NCBI GenBank assembly: GCA_964388575.1
Contig: CAYMAZ010000040.1
Span: forward strand, 1 to 30,622
DNA: 30,622 nucleotides
Source of the DNA: CAYMAZ01 sp964388575
Lineage (GTDB): Bacteria; Bacteroidota; Bacteroidia; Bacteroidales; DTU049
Direction of reading: 5' to 3'
Positions 7,948 to 15,270 of this stretch are shown piece by piece (position 1 is the first letter of the stretch; every line of letters begins with the position of its first letter). The notes beneath the pieces are model-generated. The model did not search any database, was not told the origin of the DNA, and saw only the letters and a list, made by a program, of their open reading frames with translations. A program made the translations under genes and the position numbers.

Positions 7948-9297
7948 ATGACAAGCAACATCATCAGTCTTTTTGATCTGACACTGATTCTGGAATCTGT
8001 AATAGATGAGACGTTTGCAGGAAAATATTACTGGGTCACGGCAGAAATATCATCAATCAACATCAGGCGTGGACATTGTTATCTTAATCTTATTGACAAA
8101 GATGCCGGAAGTGCGTTTCCAAAAGCTGAAATGAAGGGAATTATCTGGCAGAACAATTTTGAACGAATCAATGAGAAATTTTCATCCATAACCGGATTTT
8201 CCCTGAAACAGGATATCACAATTTTATTTCTCTGTGTAACCAACTTCAGCCCCAGATATGGATTAAGTCTGAACATTGTTGATATAAAAGGGGAATTCAC
8301 TCTTGGCGAGATGATGCAGGACCGGCAAAAAACCATTGAAAAGCTGATCATAAATAAATTGTATGACCTGAATAAGCAACAAATTATGCCACCGGTACCA
8401 CAACGAATAGCAGCACTTTCCGCAATGGATTCCAAAGGATTTGAAGATTTTTTGAATGTTCTCAGAAACAACCCGTTTGAATACAAATTCAGTGTCAAAT
8501 TATTTCCTGTGATGCTTCAGGGAAACAAAGCAGCTGAAAGCATTTCCAAGCAACTGAAAGTAATTGGACAACAACCGGAATTGTTTGACATCATTGTCCT
8601 TGTCAGAGGCGGGGGTGGAAATGTTGACCTGCATTGTTTCAACTCATATATTCTTGCTGAATCCATTGCCCTGAGCCCCCTTCCTGTCATAACAGGTATT
8701 GGGCACACAACCGATTTTACAGTTGCAGACGAAGTTACTGCTGTTCACAAGGAAACCCCAACAGCAGTGGCACAATATATTATTTCGCAATGTTCAGCAT
8801 TTGAAGACACTGTGAATGACTTAGCCGGCAAACTTTCACGCCAGACTATCAGATTGCTTGATTATGAAGAAATGTATCTTGAAAAAGCTGCTGATGCAAT
8901 TCAGTACAAACCATCTTTGATGTTCGGTAAAGAAAAAATTTATCTGAGCAGAGCAGTTGGAGCACTCACAGCAAAGTCTTTAGGAGTAATTAAAGTTGCT
9001 CTTGCTGAGACAGATACACTTGTTAAAGCAACACAAACAAATCTAAAGAGATACTTTAAAACCGAAAAAGAACAGTTGCAGTCAGGAGAACAATTTGTCC
9101 TGTCCCATGATCCAATGCTCATGTTAAAAAAGGGATACAGTATTACAAGATGTTCAGGTGTAACAATTAAAAACCCTAAAAACATCAGAACAGATGATGA
9201 AATTGAAACACTAACAGCCGGTGGAAAAATTATAAGTACAGTTAAATCAACAATACCTGAAAATGGAACAAATGAATTACAAAAATGCCAGAACTGA
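7948..9297 (+). CDS. xseA: Exodeoxyribonuclease VII large subunit
   Basis: A 449-aa catalytic subunit of exonuclease VII, which degrades single-stranded DNA in both directions and acts in repair (E. coli XseA is 456 aa). The N-terminal OB-fold, about residues 5-100, starts SLFDLTLILESVIDETF and carries YYWVTAEISSINI. The central catalytic domain holds the family signature VRGGGGNVDLHCFNS, then PVITGIGHTTDFTVADEV and KETPTAVAQY. The C-terminal third is long-helical, as expected for the region that binds XseB. First gene of an xseA-xseB-aminotransferase unit in which each gene overlaps the next. Confidence 0.96.
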   Translation: MTSNIISLFDLTLILESVIDETFAGKYYWVTAEISSINIRRGHCYLNLIDKDAGSAFPKAEMKGIIWQNNFERINEKFSSITGFSLKQDITILFLCVTNFSPRYGLSLNIVDIKGEFTLGEMMQDRQKTIEKLIINKLYDLNKQQIMPPVPQRIAALSAMDSKGFEDFLNVLRNNPFEYKFSVKLFPVMLQGNKAAESISKQLKVIGQQPELFDIIVLVRGGGGNVDLHCFNSYILAESIALSPLPVITGIGHTTDFTVADEVTAVHKETPTAVAQYIISQCSAFEDTVNDLAGKLSRQTIRLLDYEEMYLEKAADAIQYKPSLMFGKEKIYLSRAVGALTAKSLGVIKVALAETDTLVKATQTNLKRYFKTEKEQLQSGEQFVLSHDPMLMLKKGYSITRCSGVTIKNPKNIRTDDEIETLTAGGKIISTVKSTIPENGTNELQKCQN

Positions 9298-9493
9298 ACT
9301 GGATCAGATTATTTCTGAAATTGAACGCGGTGATGCAGATATTGATTTATTGTCTGCCAAAATCAAACGGGCTGGTGAACTGATAAACTTCTGCCGAAAT
9401 AAACTGAGAGAAACTGAAAAAGATGTTGAAAATATCCTGAATTCCTTTGAAAATAAAAACAGACCTTTAGAATCCAATGAAGATCAAGCATGA
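9263..9493 (+). CDS. xseB: Exodeoxyribonuclease VII small subunit
   Basis: A 76-aa all-helical protein matching XseB in size and pattern: an N-terminal ARTELDQIISEIERGDADI helix, then KIKRAGELINFCRNKLRETEKDV. Several copies bind the helical C-terminus of XseA. It overlaps xseA by 35 nt from the ATG at 9263. A second in-frame ATG at 9272, giving MNYKNARTEL, fits homologues about equally well. It ends in an ATGA overlap with the next gene. Confidence 0.93.
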   Translation: MEQMNYKNARTELDQIISEIERGDADIDLLSAKIKRAGELINFCRNKLRETEKDVENILNSFENKNRPLESNEDQA

Positions 9494-10671
9494 AAAAGCC
9501 TGTATATTCAGAACATATCAAACACTGGTCTTTGGATCAGGAATGTGTTTTTCTGAATCATGGTTCATTCGGGGCATGTCCGCAAGCTGTTCTGGATTAT
9601 CAGTCAAAACTGCGAAAAAAACTTGAATCTCAACCGTTGCGTTTTATGATGCGGGAGCTTGAGTATCTCAATGCAGAATCAAAACAAATCCTGGCAGATT
9701 TTCTGAATGCAGATTACAACGATCTGGTTTTTGTCAAAAATGTAACTGAAGGTGTCAATACTGTCCTCAATTCAATTAAATGGCACACACATGACAGAGT
9801 GCTTATTACAAATCAAATTTATCCGGCATGCTTCAATGCTGTCATGTACTATGCCAGAAAATTCAATTTTGAAGTTGATGTTGCGGAAATCCCGTATCCT
9901 CTGACAAACAGTCGTGAAATTATTCGCGCTGTACTGAAATGTATCCGGCCTGACACAAAACTTCTGATACTGGATCATATTTCATCAACTACATCAATTG
10001 TATTTCCTGTTTCAGAGATTGCGGCAGCACTGAAAGACATTCAGATTCAAATTCTTGTTGACGGCGCACATGCGCCGGGAGCTATTCCTCTTAACATGAA
10101 AGAAACAGTAGTTCATTATTACACGGGGAATTGCCACAAATGGTTGTGCTCACCAAAAGGGGCAGCATTTTTGTGGGTCGATCCTGCATACCAGGACTGT
10201 ATCTATCCGCTTGCCATCAGCATGATCAATTCACGGGGTAACGATTTTCAGGATAGATTCTACTGGACTGGCACACAGGACCCAACAGCACATCTTTGTA
10301 TACCTGCTGCAATTCAGATCCTCAAGCATATAGCGGGGACAGATCTTCATCATATTATGAATCAAAACAAACAACTGAACATTAAAACAGCAAAAATCAT
10401 ATGTGATGCACTAAACATTTCGTTTCCCTGTCCGGAAAATTTACTATCTGCAATGACTTCTATTCCTCTTCCTGATCTGAAAACAAAGCATGAAATTAAT
10501 TCTCCTGATCCCTTGCAGGAAAAGCTATACAAGACCTATCACATTGAGATTCCGGTGATGAAGCAAATTGACAGCGAACAGCGTTTTCTGAGAATCTCAT
10601 GTCAGCTTTACAACCATATCTCTCAATACAGGTATCTGGCAGATGCACTCATAGAAATCGGAGAATTATAG
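9490..10671 (+). CDS. Class V aminotransferase-fold PLP enzyme (isopenicillin N epimerase-like)
   Basis: A 393-aa fold-type I PLP enzyme. It begins FLNHGSFGACPQAV, which is characteristic of the CefD-like group. VDGAHAPG carries the PLP-pyridine Asp (D191), and GNCHKWLCSPKGAAF carries the Schiff-base lysine (K217). Homologues are often annotated isopenicillin N epimerase, but that activity is unlikely outside beta-lactam producers. Related enzymes include C-S lyases such as EgtE. The substrate is therefore open. It overlaps xseB by 4 nt, implying translational coupling with exonuclease VII, and it overlaps the convergent T9SS gene by 6 nt at its 3' end. It uses a TAG stop, followed immediately by the other gene. 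Confidence 0.88.
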   Translation: MKKPVYSEHIKHWSLDQECVFLNHGSFGACPQAVLDYQSKLRKKLESQPLRFMMRELEYLNAESKQILADFLNADYNDLVFVKNVTEGVNTVLNSIKWHTHDRVLITNQIYPACFNAVMYYARKFNFEVDVAEIPYPLTNSREIIRAVLKCIRPDTKLLILDHISSTTSIVFPVSEIAAALKDIQIQILVDGAHAPGAIPLNMKETVVHYYTGNCHKWLCSPKGAAFLWVDPAYQDCIYPLAISMINSRGNDFQDRFYWTGTQDPTAHLCIPAAIQILKHIAGTDLHHIMNQNKQLNIKTAKIICDALNISFPCPENLLSAMTSIPLPDLKTKHEINSPDPLQEKLYKTYHIEIPVMKQIDSEQRFLRISCQLYNHISQYRYLADALIEIGEL

Positions 10672-11961
10672 CTTTACAATCCTGAATGTTTCCTGAAAGC
10701 CATTTTCTGAAGCAAGGCGTATTAAATAGATTCCTGATTGAAAAGTGGCAACAGGTAACAGAATTTCATTATATGCCTGATAAATTTCCTCTTGCATATT
10801 GAATAGAACTCTACCTGAAAGATCAATGAGAGTGATATCCAATTTCTGTATTATATCTGAATATACTGAGAGTTGCAGAATGTCATCAACAGGGTTTGAC
10901 AAAGTTATCTTATAACTTGATTTTGCCATTTCACCTGTTGACACAGGAGTTTGATTGATTTTAAGATCAAGATATACCGGAAGGTGATCTGACATGTCAT
11001 ACAAAGCCTGAATGACATGCGCCGGAGCAGAAGTATTTTGAGGACTATCTGTAAGAGCTTTGTCAAAATGTAATCCGTCCTGCCCCATAGTGGTATAAGA
11101 ACCAGCAACATATTGCATGCGGTATGTGTCCATTATAACCGGAAGGCTGACCATAATAAAATCAAACCTATCATCCAGGCCTCCACCAATAAAACAATCT
11201 GTTGATGTGTGTGTTGACTGTGTGTGATATGCAGCATATGTGGGATTCCCACTCCAACTGCCAACTTTATTGACAGGGTCATAGAGTCTTATGTTAGAAT
11301 TGGGATTATTGATGATTCGCTGAAAAGCTGCCTCTGATGAAGTATACAGGTTAAAATCTCCCTGAAACAGAAAATTTGCCGGATTGGGAAGTGTCGCAAT
11401 ATGGTTCATAACCAAAGCAGCTTCATAATCTCTGTTTTGTTCATTCTGACTACCACTCCCAGATGACAAATGGGCCACAAATAATGTGAGAGAAACTGTA
11501 TCAGTTGACCAGGCAAGTTCTGGAGATTTATAAAACATTCTATATACATTAATATCCCTGTCTCCGCCGACAAGGGCGTATGAACCTGTTATTCCAAATT
11601 TCTCAGAATTATAAAACATACCATTCACAATACTTGTATTGCTGAAATTTGTAACAGGAGCCCTCTGATATACGCTTACTCCATTCACATTCAGAACAGA
11701 ATCCAGGATCATCTGATGATAGACTCCACTATTACTTATCTCATTTACAGTTAAAATGTCAGGCTGAGTATGATCAATGATCTTTCTCAAAGCATCATTT
11801 TTCACCTGAAGATTGTTGTTTGTCTGGTTGCAAAAAGAATTGTTCACACCATAATACAAAAGATTGTAATGCATCACCCTGACAGTATCCTGAGCTTGTA
11901 TTATTAATGTGGTAACTGTGAAGAACAGTGTGACCAAAAATCCTTTTACCATAGTATTCAT
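10666..11961 (-). CDS. T9SS-secreted endonuclease/exonuclease/phosphatase-family protein
   Basis: A 431-aa protein. A signal peptide ends near LIIQAQ (about residue 23). An EEP (DNase I-like) fold follows, about residues 25-340. Visible motifs are VNEIS, AHLSSGSGSQNEQNR, FQGDFNLYTS and the terminal SDHLPVYLDLKI, which supply the metal- and phosphate-binding Asp/His/Asn set. The last 80 residues (NPVDDILQLSVYS ... GIYLIRL ... FRIVKL) are a type A T9SS C-terminal sorting domain, so the enzyme is exported to the cell surface or medium. It may hydrolyse extracellular nucleic acids or phosphodiesters. A second ATG (11952) would give a slightly longer leader after the promoter at 11975-11982 and is also possible. 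Confidence 0.9.
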   Translation of the reverse strand: MNTMVKGFLVTLFFTVTTLIIQAQDTVRVMHYNLLYYGVNNSFCNQTNNNLQVKNDALRKIIDHTQPDILTVNEISNSGVYHQMILDSVLNVNGVSVYQRAPVTNFSNTSIVNGMFYNSEKFGITGSYALVGGDRDINVYRMFYKSPELAWSTDTVSLTLFVAHLSSGSGSQNEQNRDYEAALVMNHIATLPNPANFLFQGDFNLYTSSEAAFQRIINNPNSNIRLYDPVNKVGSWSGNPTYAAYHTQSTHTSTDCFIGGGLDDRFDFIMVSLPVIMDTYRMQYVAGSYTTMGQDGLHFDKALTDSPQNTSAPAHVIQALYDMSDHLPVYLDLKINQTPVSTGEMAKSSYKITLSNPVDDILQLSVYSDIIQKLDITLIDLSGRVLFNMQEEIYQAYNEILLPVATFQSGIYLIRLASENGFQETFRIVKL

Positions 11962-11974
11962 ATTATGAAACCTG

Positions 11975-11982
11975 CAAAGTTA
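11975..11982 (-). promoter_or_regulatory. -7 promoter element (TAACTTTG) for the secreted EEP protein
   Basis: An exact TAnnTTTG on the minus strand, only 13 nt before ATG 11961 and 22 nt before the alternative ATG 11952. Confidence 0.55.
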
Positions 11983-12068
11983 CACAAATGTTTCACATGA
12001 CACTGAGTAAAAAATTTTGCACCATTTAAAACGTTGCTTTCACCTGTAGGGTTGATTTCATCTGGAAT

Positions 12069-12404
12069 TCAGTACAATAAATGCATTTTGCTGTTATTTC
12101 TCCACCCAGCACGACTCTCATATTCAACAAAATAAATCTTCAGGTCAGCTCGACTTTCATAGTCCACAAAATAAATTTTCTTTTTTGCACGACTTTCATA
12201 ATCAACAAAATACCATTTTCCTTCGTTACCTGTAGCCCGGCTTTCATAATCAACTTTGTATACACACAGGTCAGCACGACTCTCATAATCTACTACAAAT
12301 ACCTTCACATCAGCACGACTTTCATAATCAACAGAATATACTGTCTGTGAAAATGCAAGTGAGGCCATCATTATCATTACTACAAACATAAAATTTCTTT
12401 TCAT
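12069..12404 (-). CDS. Small exported YESRA-repeat protein, DUF6150 / 7(1)-knot-like
   Basis: A 111-aa protein. A signal peptide (MKRNFMFVVMIMMASLAFS) is followed by six copies of the motif V(D/E)YESRA. The copies start at residues 26, 39, 52, 68, 81 and 94, a spacing of 13-13-16-13-13. Each unit is a short beta-strand pattern (KIYFVDYESRADL), and a three-residue insertion (TGNEG region) lies exactly in the middle. The tail is GWRNNSKMHLLY. From memory this matches a Bacteroidota family of small repeat proteins (DUF6150, PF19647) reported to fold into a 7(1) torus knot. I am fairly but not fully sure of that link. The function is unknown. It is divergent from the radical SAM gene at 12539. 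I see no exact TAnnTTTG in front of it. Confidence 0.85.
   Translation of the reverse strand: MKRNFMFVVMIMMASLAFSQTVYSVDYESRADVKVFVVDYESRADLCVYKVDYESRATGNEGKWYFVDYESRAKKKIYFVDYESRADLKIYFVEYESRAGWRNNSKMHLLY
12108..12329 (-). repeat. Six in-gene coding repeats (39-nt period with one 48-nt step)
   Basis: On the plus strand, near-identical 20-nt blocks such as gcacgactttcataatcaac recur six times, at 39, 39, 48, 39 and 39 nt. They encode the V(D/E)YESRA units of the small exported protein. The intervals between blocks are also partly similar and stay in frame, so this is a protein repeat and not a CRISPR array. Confidence 0.9.
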
Positions 12405-12499
12405 GTTTAATTATTTAAAATTCTTTGAAAATAAGCAAAAACTGTTCCCAATTCCTGAAACATCGTTCATGACAATGAGAATTATGTATGAGTTATCAC

Positions 12500-12507
12500 T
12501 AACTTTG
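12500..12507 (+). promoter_or_regulatory. -7 promoter element (TAACTTTG) for the YhcC-like gene
   Basis: An exact TAnnTTTG, 31 nt before ATG 12539. A start at the upstream TTG (12518) would leave almost no leader, so this element favours 12539. Confidence 0.6.
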
Positions 12508-12538
12508 CAAAACTGTATTGAACAAGCGACACAGCAAC

Positions 12539-13489
12539 ATGTTATATAAAAGCTATACTGACTTTTTAAAGAACAAGTTCGGCAACAGGGTTCAGAAACT
12601 TTCTGTGCACGCAGGATTAACATGTCCCAACAGAGACGGAACAAAAGGGACAGGAGGCTGCATCTATTGTCTGAATGAGGCTTTCACTCCTTCTTACTGT
12701 AAAGCTGAAAAACCTATCGGACAGCAACTCAGGGAAGGCATTGCATTCCATCGCAACAGATACAGACGTGCATCAAAGTATATAGCATATTTCCAGTCAT
12801 TTACCAACACCTATTCAGATCCTGCACATCTAAGGAACATGTTTGAGGAAGCACTTTCTGAAGAACTTATTGCTGGAATTACTGTTGGGACACGACCGGA
12901 CTGCGTGACCAATGAGATTGCTGAATTATTGAGTTCATTTTCAGAAAAAATCTTCATTAAAGTTGAACTCGGCATTGAATCTGTTTTTGATGATACTCTG
13001 AAATATATCAATCGAGGCCATAAAATGAAAGATACATTTCAGGCTCTGAAAATTTTAAATACATTCAATATTCCTGTAGGTGGTCATTTTATTCTTGGAC
13101 TCCCGGGTGAAGATAAAAACAGAATTTTGCAAACTGCCTCAATTATTTCAGAGCTCGGATTATTGTCAGTTAAGCTGCACCAACTTCAGATATTCAGAAA
13201 AACCGAGTTGGAAAAAATGTATCAAGAGAATAAAAATTCAATTCATCTTTTTGAACTCAGTGAATACATCGACATTGTCATAGATTTTGCAGAGCTGCTG
13301 AATCCTGAAATTTACATCGAACGATTTGCGGGGGAAGTCCCACCCAGATACCTCGTCGCTCCTGACTGGGGAATGATCAGGTATGATCAGATTTTACAAA
13401 AAATACAAAACAGATTTATTGAACGACACACATACCAGGGCAGGCTCTATTCATCCAAAACAGACATCTTACTGTTTACTCTTTCATAG
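12539..13489 (+). CDS. TIGR01212-family radical SAM protein (YhcC-like)
   Basis: A 316-aa radical SAM enzyme of the YhcC family. The N-terminal motif GLTCPNRDGTKGTGGCIYC gives cluster ligands C29, C41 and C44 in the family-specific C-x11-CxxC spacing. It is followed by a SAM-binding barrel with KVELGIES and GHFILGLPGE, and by IERFAGEVPP and YLVAPDWGM towards the end. The reaction of YhcC proteins is not established. I start at ATG 12539. A TTG start at 12518 is open in frame but too close to the promoter. The 3' end overlaps the convergent lipoprotein gene by 43 nt. Confidence 0.9.
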   Translation: MLYKSYTDFLKNKFGNRVQKLSVHAGLTCPNRDGTKGTGGCIYCLNEAFTPSYCKAEKPIGQQLREGIAFHRNRYRRASKYIAYFQSFTNTYSDPAHLRNMFEEALSEELIAGITVGTRPDCVTNEIAELLSSFSEKIFIKVELGIESVFDDTLKYINRGHKMKDTFQALKILNTFNIPVGGHFILGLPGEDKNRILQTASIISELGLLSVKLHQLQIFRKTELEKMYQENKNSIHLFELSEYIDIVIDFAELLNPEIYIERFAGEVPPRYLVAPDWGMIRYDQILQKIQNRFIERHTYQGRLYSSKTDILLFTLS

Positions 13490-13794
13490 GACGGGCAGGA
13501 TTTTGCCTCATCGTTTGTGAATTTTTTTTCAGCAATTTCATCGATCTCTTCAAGAATTTTAACCAGTTTTTCAATTTCTGCGATATCCTCCTCAGTAAAA
13601 CTTTCCCAGTCCCTATCCCCTTTGAGGACAATGATCTCATCAACCACAATTTCAACAGCATCAACGAAATCACAAACTGTTTTCAATTTCGATACATCAA
13701 TATCTTCTGCTTTTTTTGGCTTTTGAGCGCCACACGACACAATAATAATTGAAACTAGAATCGCCGACGAGATAAAAATAATTAATTTCTTCAT
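13447..13794 (-). CDS. Small acidic lipoprotein of unknown function
   Basis: A 115-aa protein with a lipoprotein signal peptide: KKL, a hydrophobic run, then the lipobox IVSCG with acylated C21. The mature part is acidic and predicted helical, with clusters such as EIEKLVKILEEIDEIAEKKF and two further cysteines (in KTVCDF and KSCPSY). I do not recognise the family. It has its own TAnnTTTG promoter (13821-13828), which supports a real gene even though its 3' end overlaps the convergent YhcC-like gene by 43 nt. Confidence 0.75.
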   Translation of the reverse strand: MKKLIIFISSAILVSIIIVSCGAQKPKKAEDIDVSKLKTVCDFVDAVEIVVDEIIVLKGDRDWESFTEEDIAEIEKLVKILEEIDEIAEKKFTNDEAKSCPSYERVNSKMSVLDE

Positions 13795-13820
13795 TACAAC
13801 GAATTTATGAATTTGTGAAA

Positions 13821-13828
13821 CAAAGATA
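13821..13828 (-). promoter_or_regulatory. -7 promoter element (TATCTTTG) for the lipoprotein
   Basis: An exact TAnnTTTG on the minus strand, 26 nt upstream of the ATG at 13794. Confidence 0.6.
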
Positions 13829-13891
13829 TTATAAATCTCAGCTTAAACCAGATTTTTCAACAAAAAACTATTATAAATCCACAAACCAATA

Positions 13892-15154
13892 TTATTCTTT
13901 GACAATTTTTTGATTTAAAACCTGGTCATGAATCAGAACCTTCAATATAAAACAACCTGAAGGGAAATCAGATAAATCTACAATAAATTGATTATTATGT
14001 TTCTGATCACCTTTAAACACAAGTCTTCCTGTTAGATCAAAAATTTCAACCCCTGTGATTTCAGAGCCTTGTGACTCAACAACAAACACATCCGGAAAAG
14101 GATTTGGGAACACACTCAAGATGCCTGAATCAAGCATGATATGCGTTTGAATTCCTGTAATAACAACAGCCATTGTTTTTACATCAGTCTGAGAGCAATG
14201 AATAGCGTGAAGTGTAATGTTGTAATTACCACCTGACACATAGGAATGGACAGGATTTTCATCAACTGAGGTACTCCCGTCACCAAAATCCCATAAATAT
14301 TCATCTGCATTTACAGATTCATTAAAAAATTCAATGTTCAGTCCGTTCAATTGAAATGAGAAATCAGCTTTGGGATCATATTCTCCAATATACCAGGCAG
14401 ATAGTGTATCAAAAACAACATGTTTTACTGCAGACTTTATCAAATCAGCATCACCACCTGTCAGTGAGCTGTTAAAGCTGATATATATTGGATCCTTTCT
14501 GAATATTGAAGTATAAAAACACACTGCTGCAGCATATGTCCCGGCCACAGAAGGATGACTTCCATCAGATGAATACAATTCAATTCCTGGATGATTTTCT
14601 CTGAGAAACCTCCATACTGCGCCAACAGGTGAAACAACCGCATCGTTCATGTCGGCCATCATCATGTAGCGCAGATATAATAAACTGTCCATCCCTTCGT
14701 AGGTACATACCGGTGGNNNNNNNNNNCAATTCATTGCATCACCGTTTTTGCGGCCCCATGTCATAAAAAACATCGTTTCAACGCATGGATTGTACTCATT
14801 GATGATACTATCCAGAATCTGTGCATATGGAAATACATCGTTCTGAACCTGATTGATGGGAAATGAAGGCAGCTGACTCTGCTCCTGTAAAACTACAACA
14901 TCCCAGTTGCCTGTCATAATTTTTGTCAGTGTTGTCTGATTTGAAGTATGTTGTTGAAAAGTGTATCCTCCTGGAGTGCTGCTGTCAAAAATAACAGTGT
15001 CGCCTTGTGACAATGCAACATCAGACAACATCTGGGGCAGGTTGTTTGAATACGTGTAGCTGTTCCCAATAAATAACACATTATTAACCTCCTGTGAATA
15101 TGCAATTTTTAAAAGAATTATAATAAGAACTGAAAAAATGAGTCTGTTATTCAT
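13892..15154 (-). CDS. T9SS-secreted SGNH-hydrolase-like (DUF4886-type) protein with PKD domain
   Basis: About 420 aa, interrupted by an assembly gap. A signal peptide (to about residue 20) is followed by a GDSL/SGNH-type hydrolase domain with FIGNSYTYSNN (nucleophile block), WDVVVLQEQSQ and the terminal SSDGSHPSVAGTY block carrying the Asp-x-x-His pair. Such domains often deacetylate or de-esterify carbohydrates. A PKD domain (DEYLWDFGDGSTS, about residues 265-335) follows. The type A T9SS sorting domain (SVFPNPFPDVF ... FILKVL) covers about the last 75 residues. Ten Ns fall around codons 143-146; the frame is kept across them, but the true length there is unknown. Confidence 0.87.
   Translation of the reverse strand: MNNRLIFSVLIIILLKIAYSQEVNNVLFIGNSYTYSNNLPQMLSDVALSQGDTVIFDSSTPGGYTFQQHTSNQTTLTKIMTGNWDVVVLQEQSQLPSFPINQVQNDVFPYAQILDSIINEYNPCVETMFFMTWGRKNGDAMNXXXXPPVCTYEGMDSLLYLRYMMMADMNDAVVSPVGAVWRFLRENHPGIELYSSDGSHPSVAGTYAAAVCFYTSIFRKDPIYISFNSSLTGGDADLIKSAVKHVVFDTLSAWYIGEYDPKADFSFQLNGLNIEFFNESVNADEYLWDFGDGSTSVDENPVHSYVSGGNYNITLHAIHCSQTDVKTMAVVITGIQTHIMLDSGILSVFPNPFPDVFVVESQGSEITGVEIFDLTGRLVFKGDQKHNNQFIVDLSDFPSGCFILKVLIHDQVLNQKIVKE
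14717..14726. other. Assembly gap (10 N)
   Basis: Ten consecutive N bases inside the SGNH/PKD gene. It is a scaffold gap, so the real number of missing bases need not be ten. Confidence 1.
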
Positions 15155-15190
15155 TGTTTTACAAGAAAAAATTAAAAATTAAAATTCCCC

Positions 15191-15219
15191 GTAAAATTAA
15201 AATAAAATTTCTCTTTCAA
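15191..15219 (-). promoter_or_regulatory. Candidate promoter TTTG-N17-TAATTTTA for the SGNH/PKD gene
   Basis: On the minus strand TTTG (15216-15219) is 17 nt from TAATTTTA (15191-15198), which matches TAnnTTTG except for the last base. It lies about 37 nt upstream of the ATG at 15154. Confidence 0.4.
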
Positions 15220-15270
15220 AGAACAAATTCTATAAAGGATCGATCTGAATAAAGAAAGAAACTCTTTTTA

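Noticed and set aside
12105..12330. CRISPR-like pattern of 20-nt repeats at regular intervals
   Set aside because: The spacers are similar to each other, the period stays a multiple of three, and the whole array is one open frame with a signal peptide. It encodes a protein repeat.
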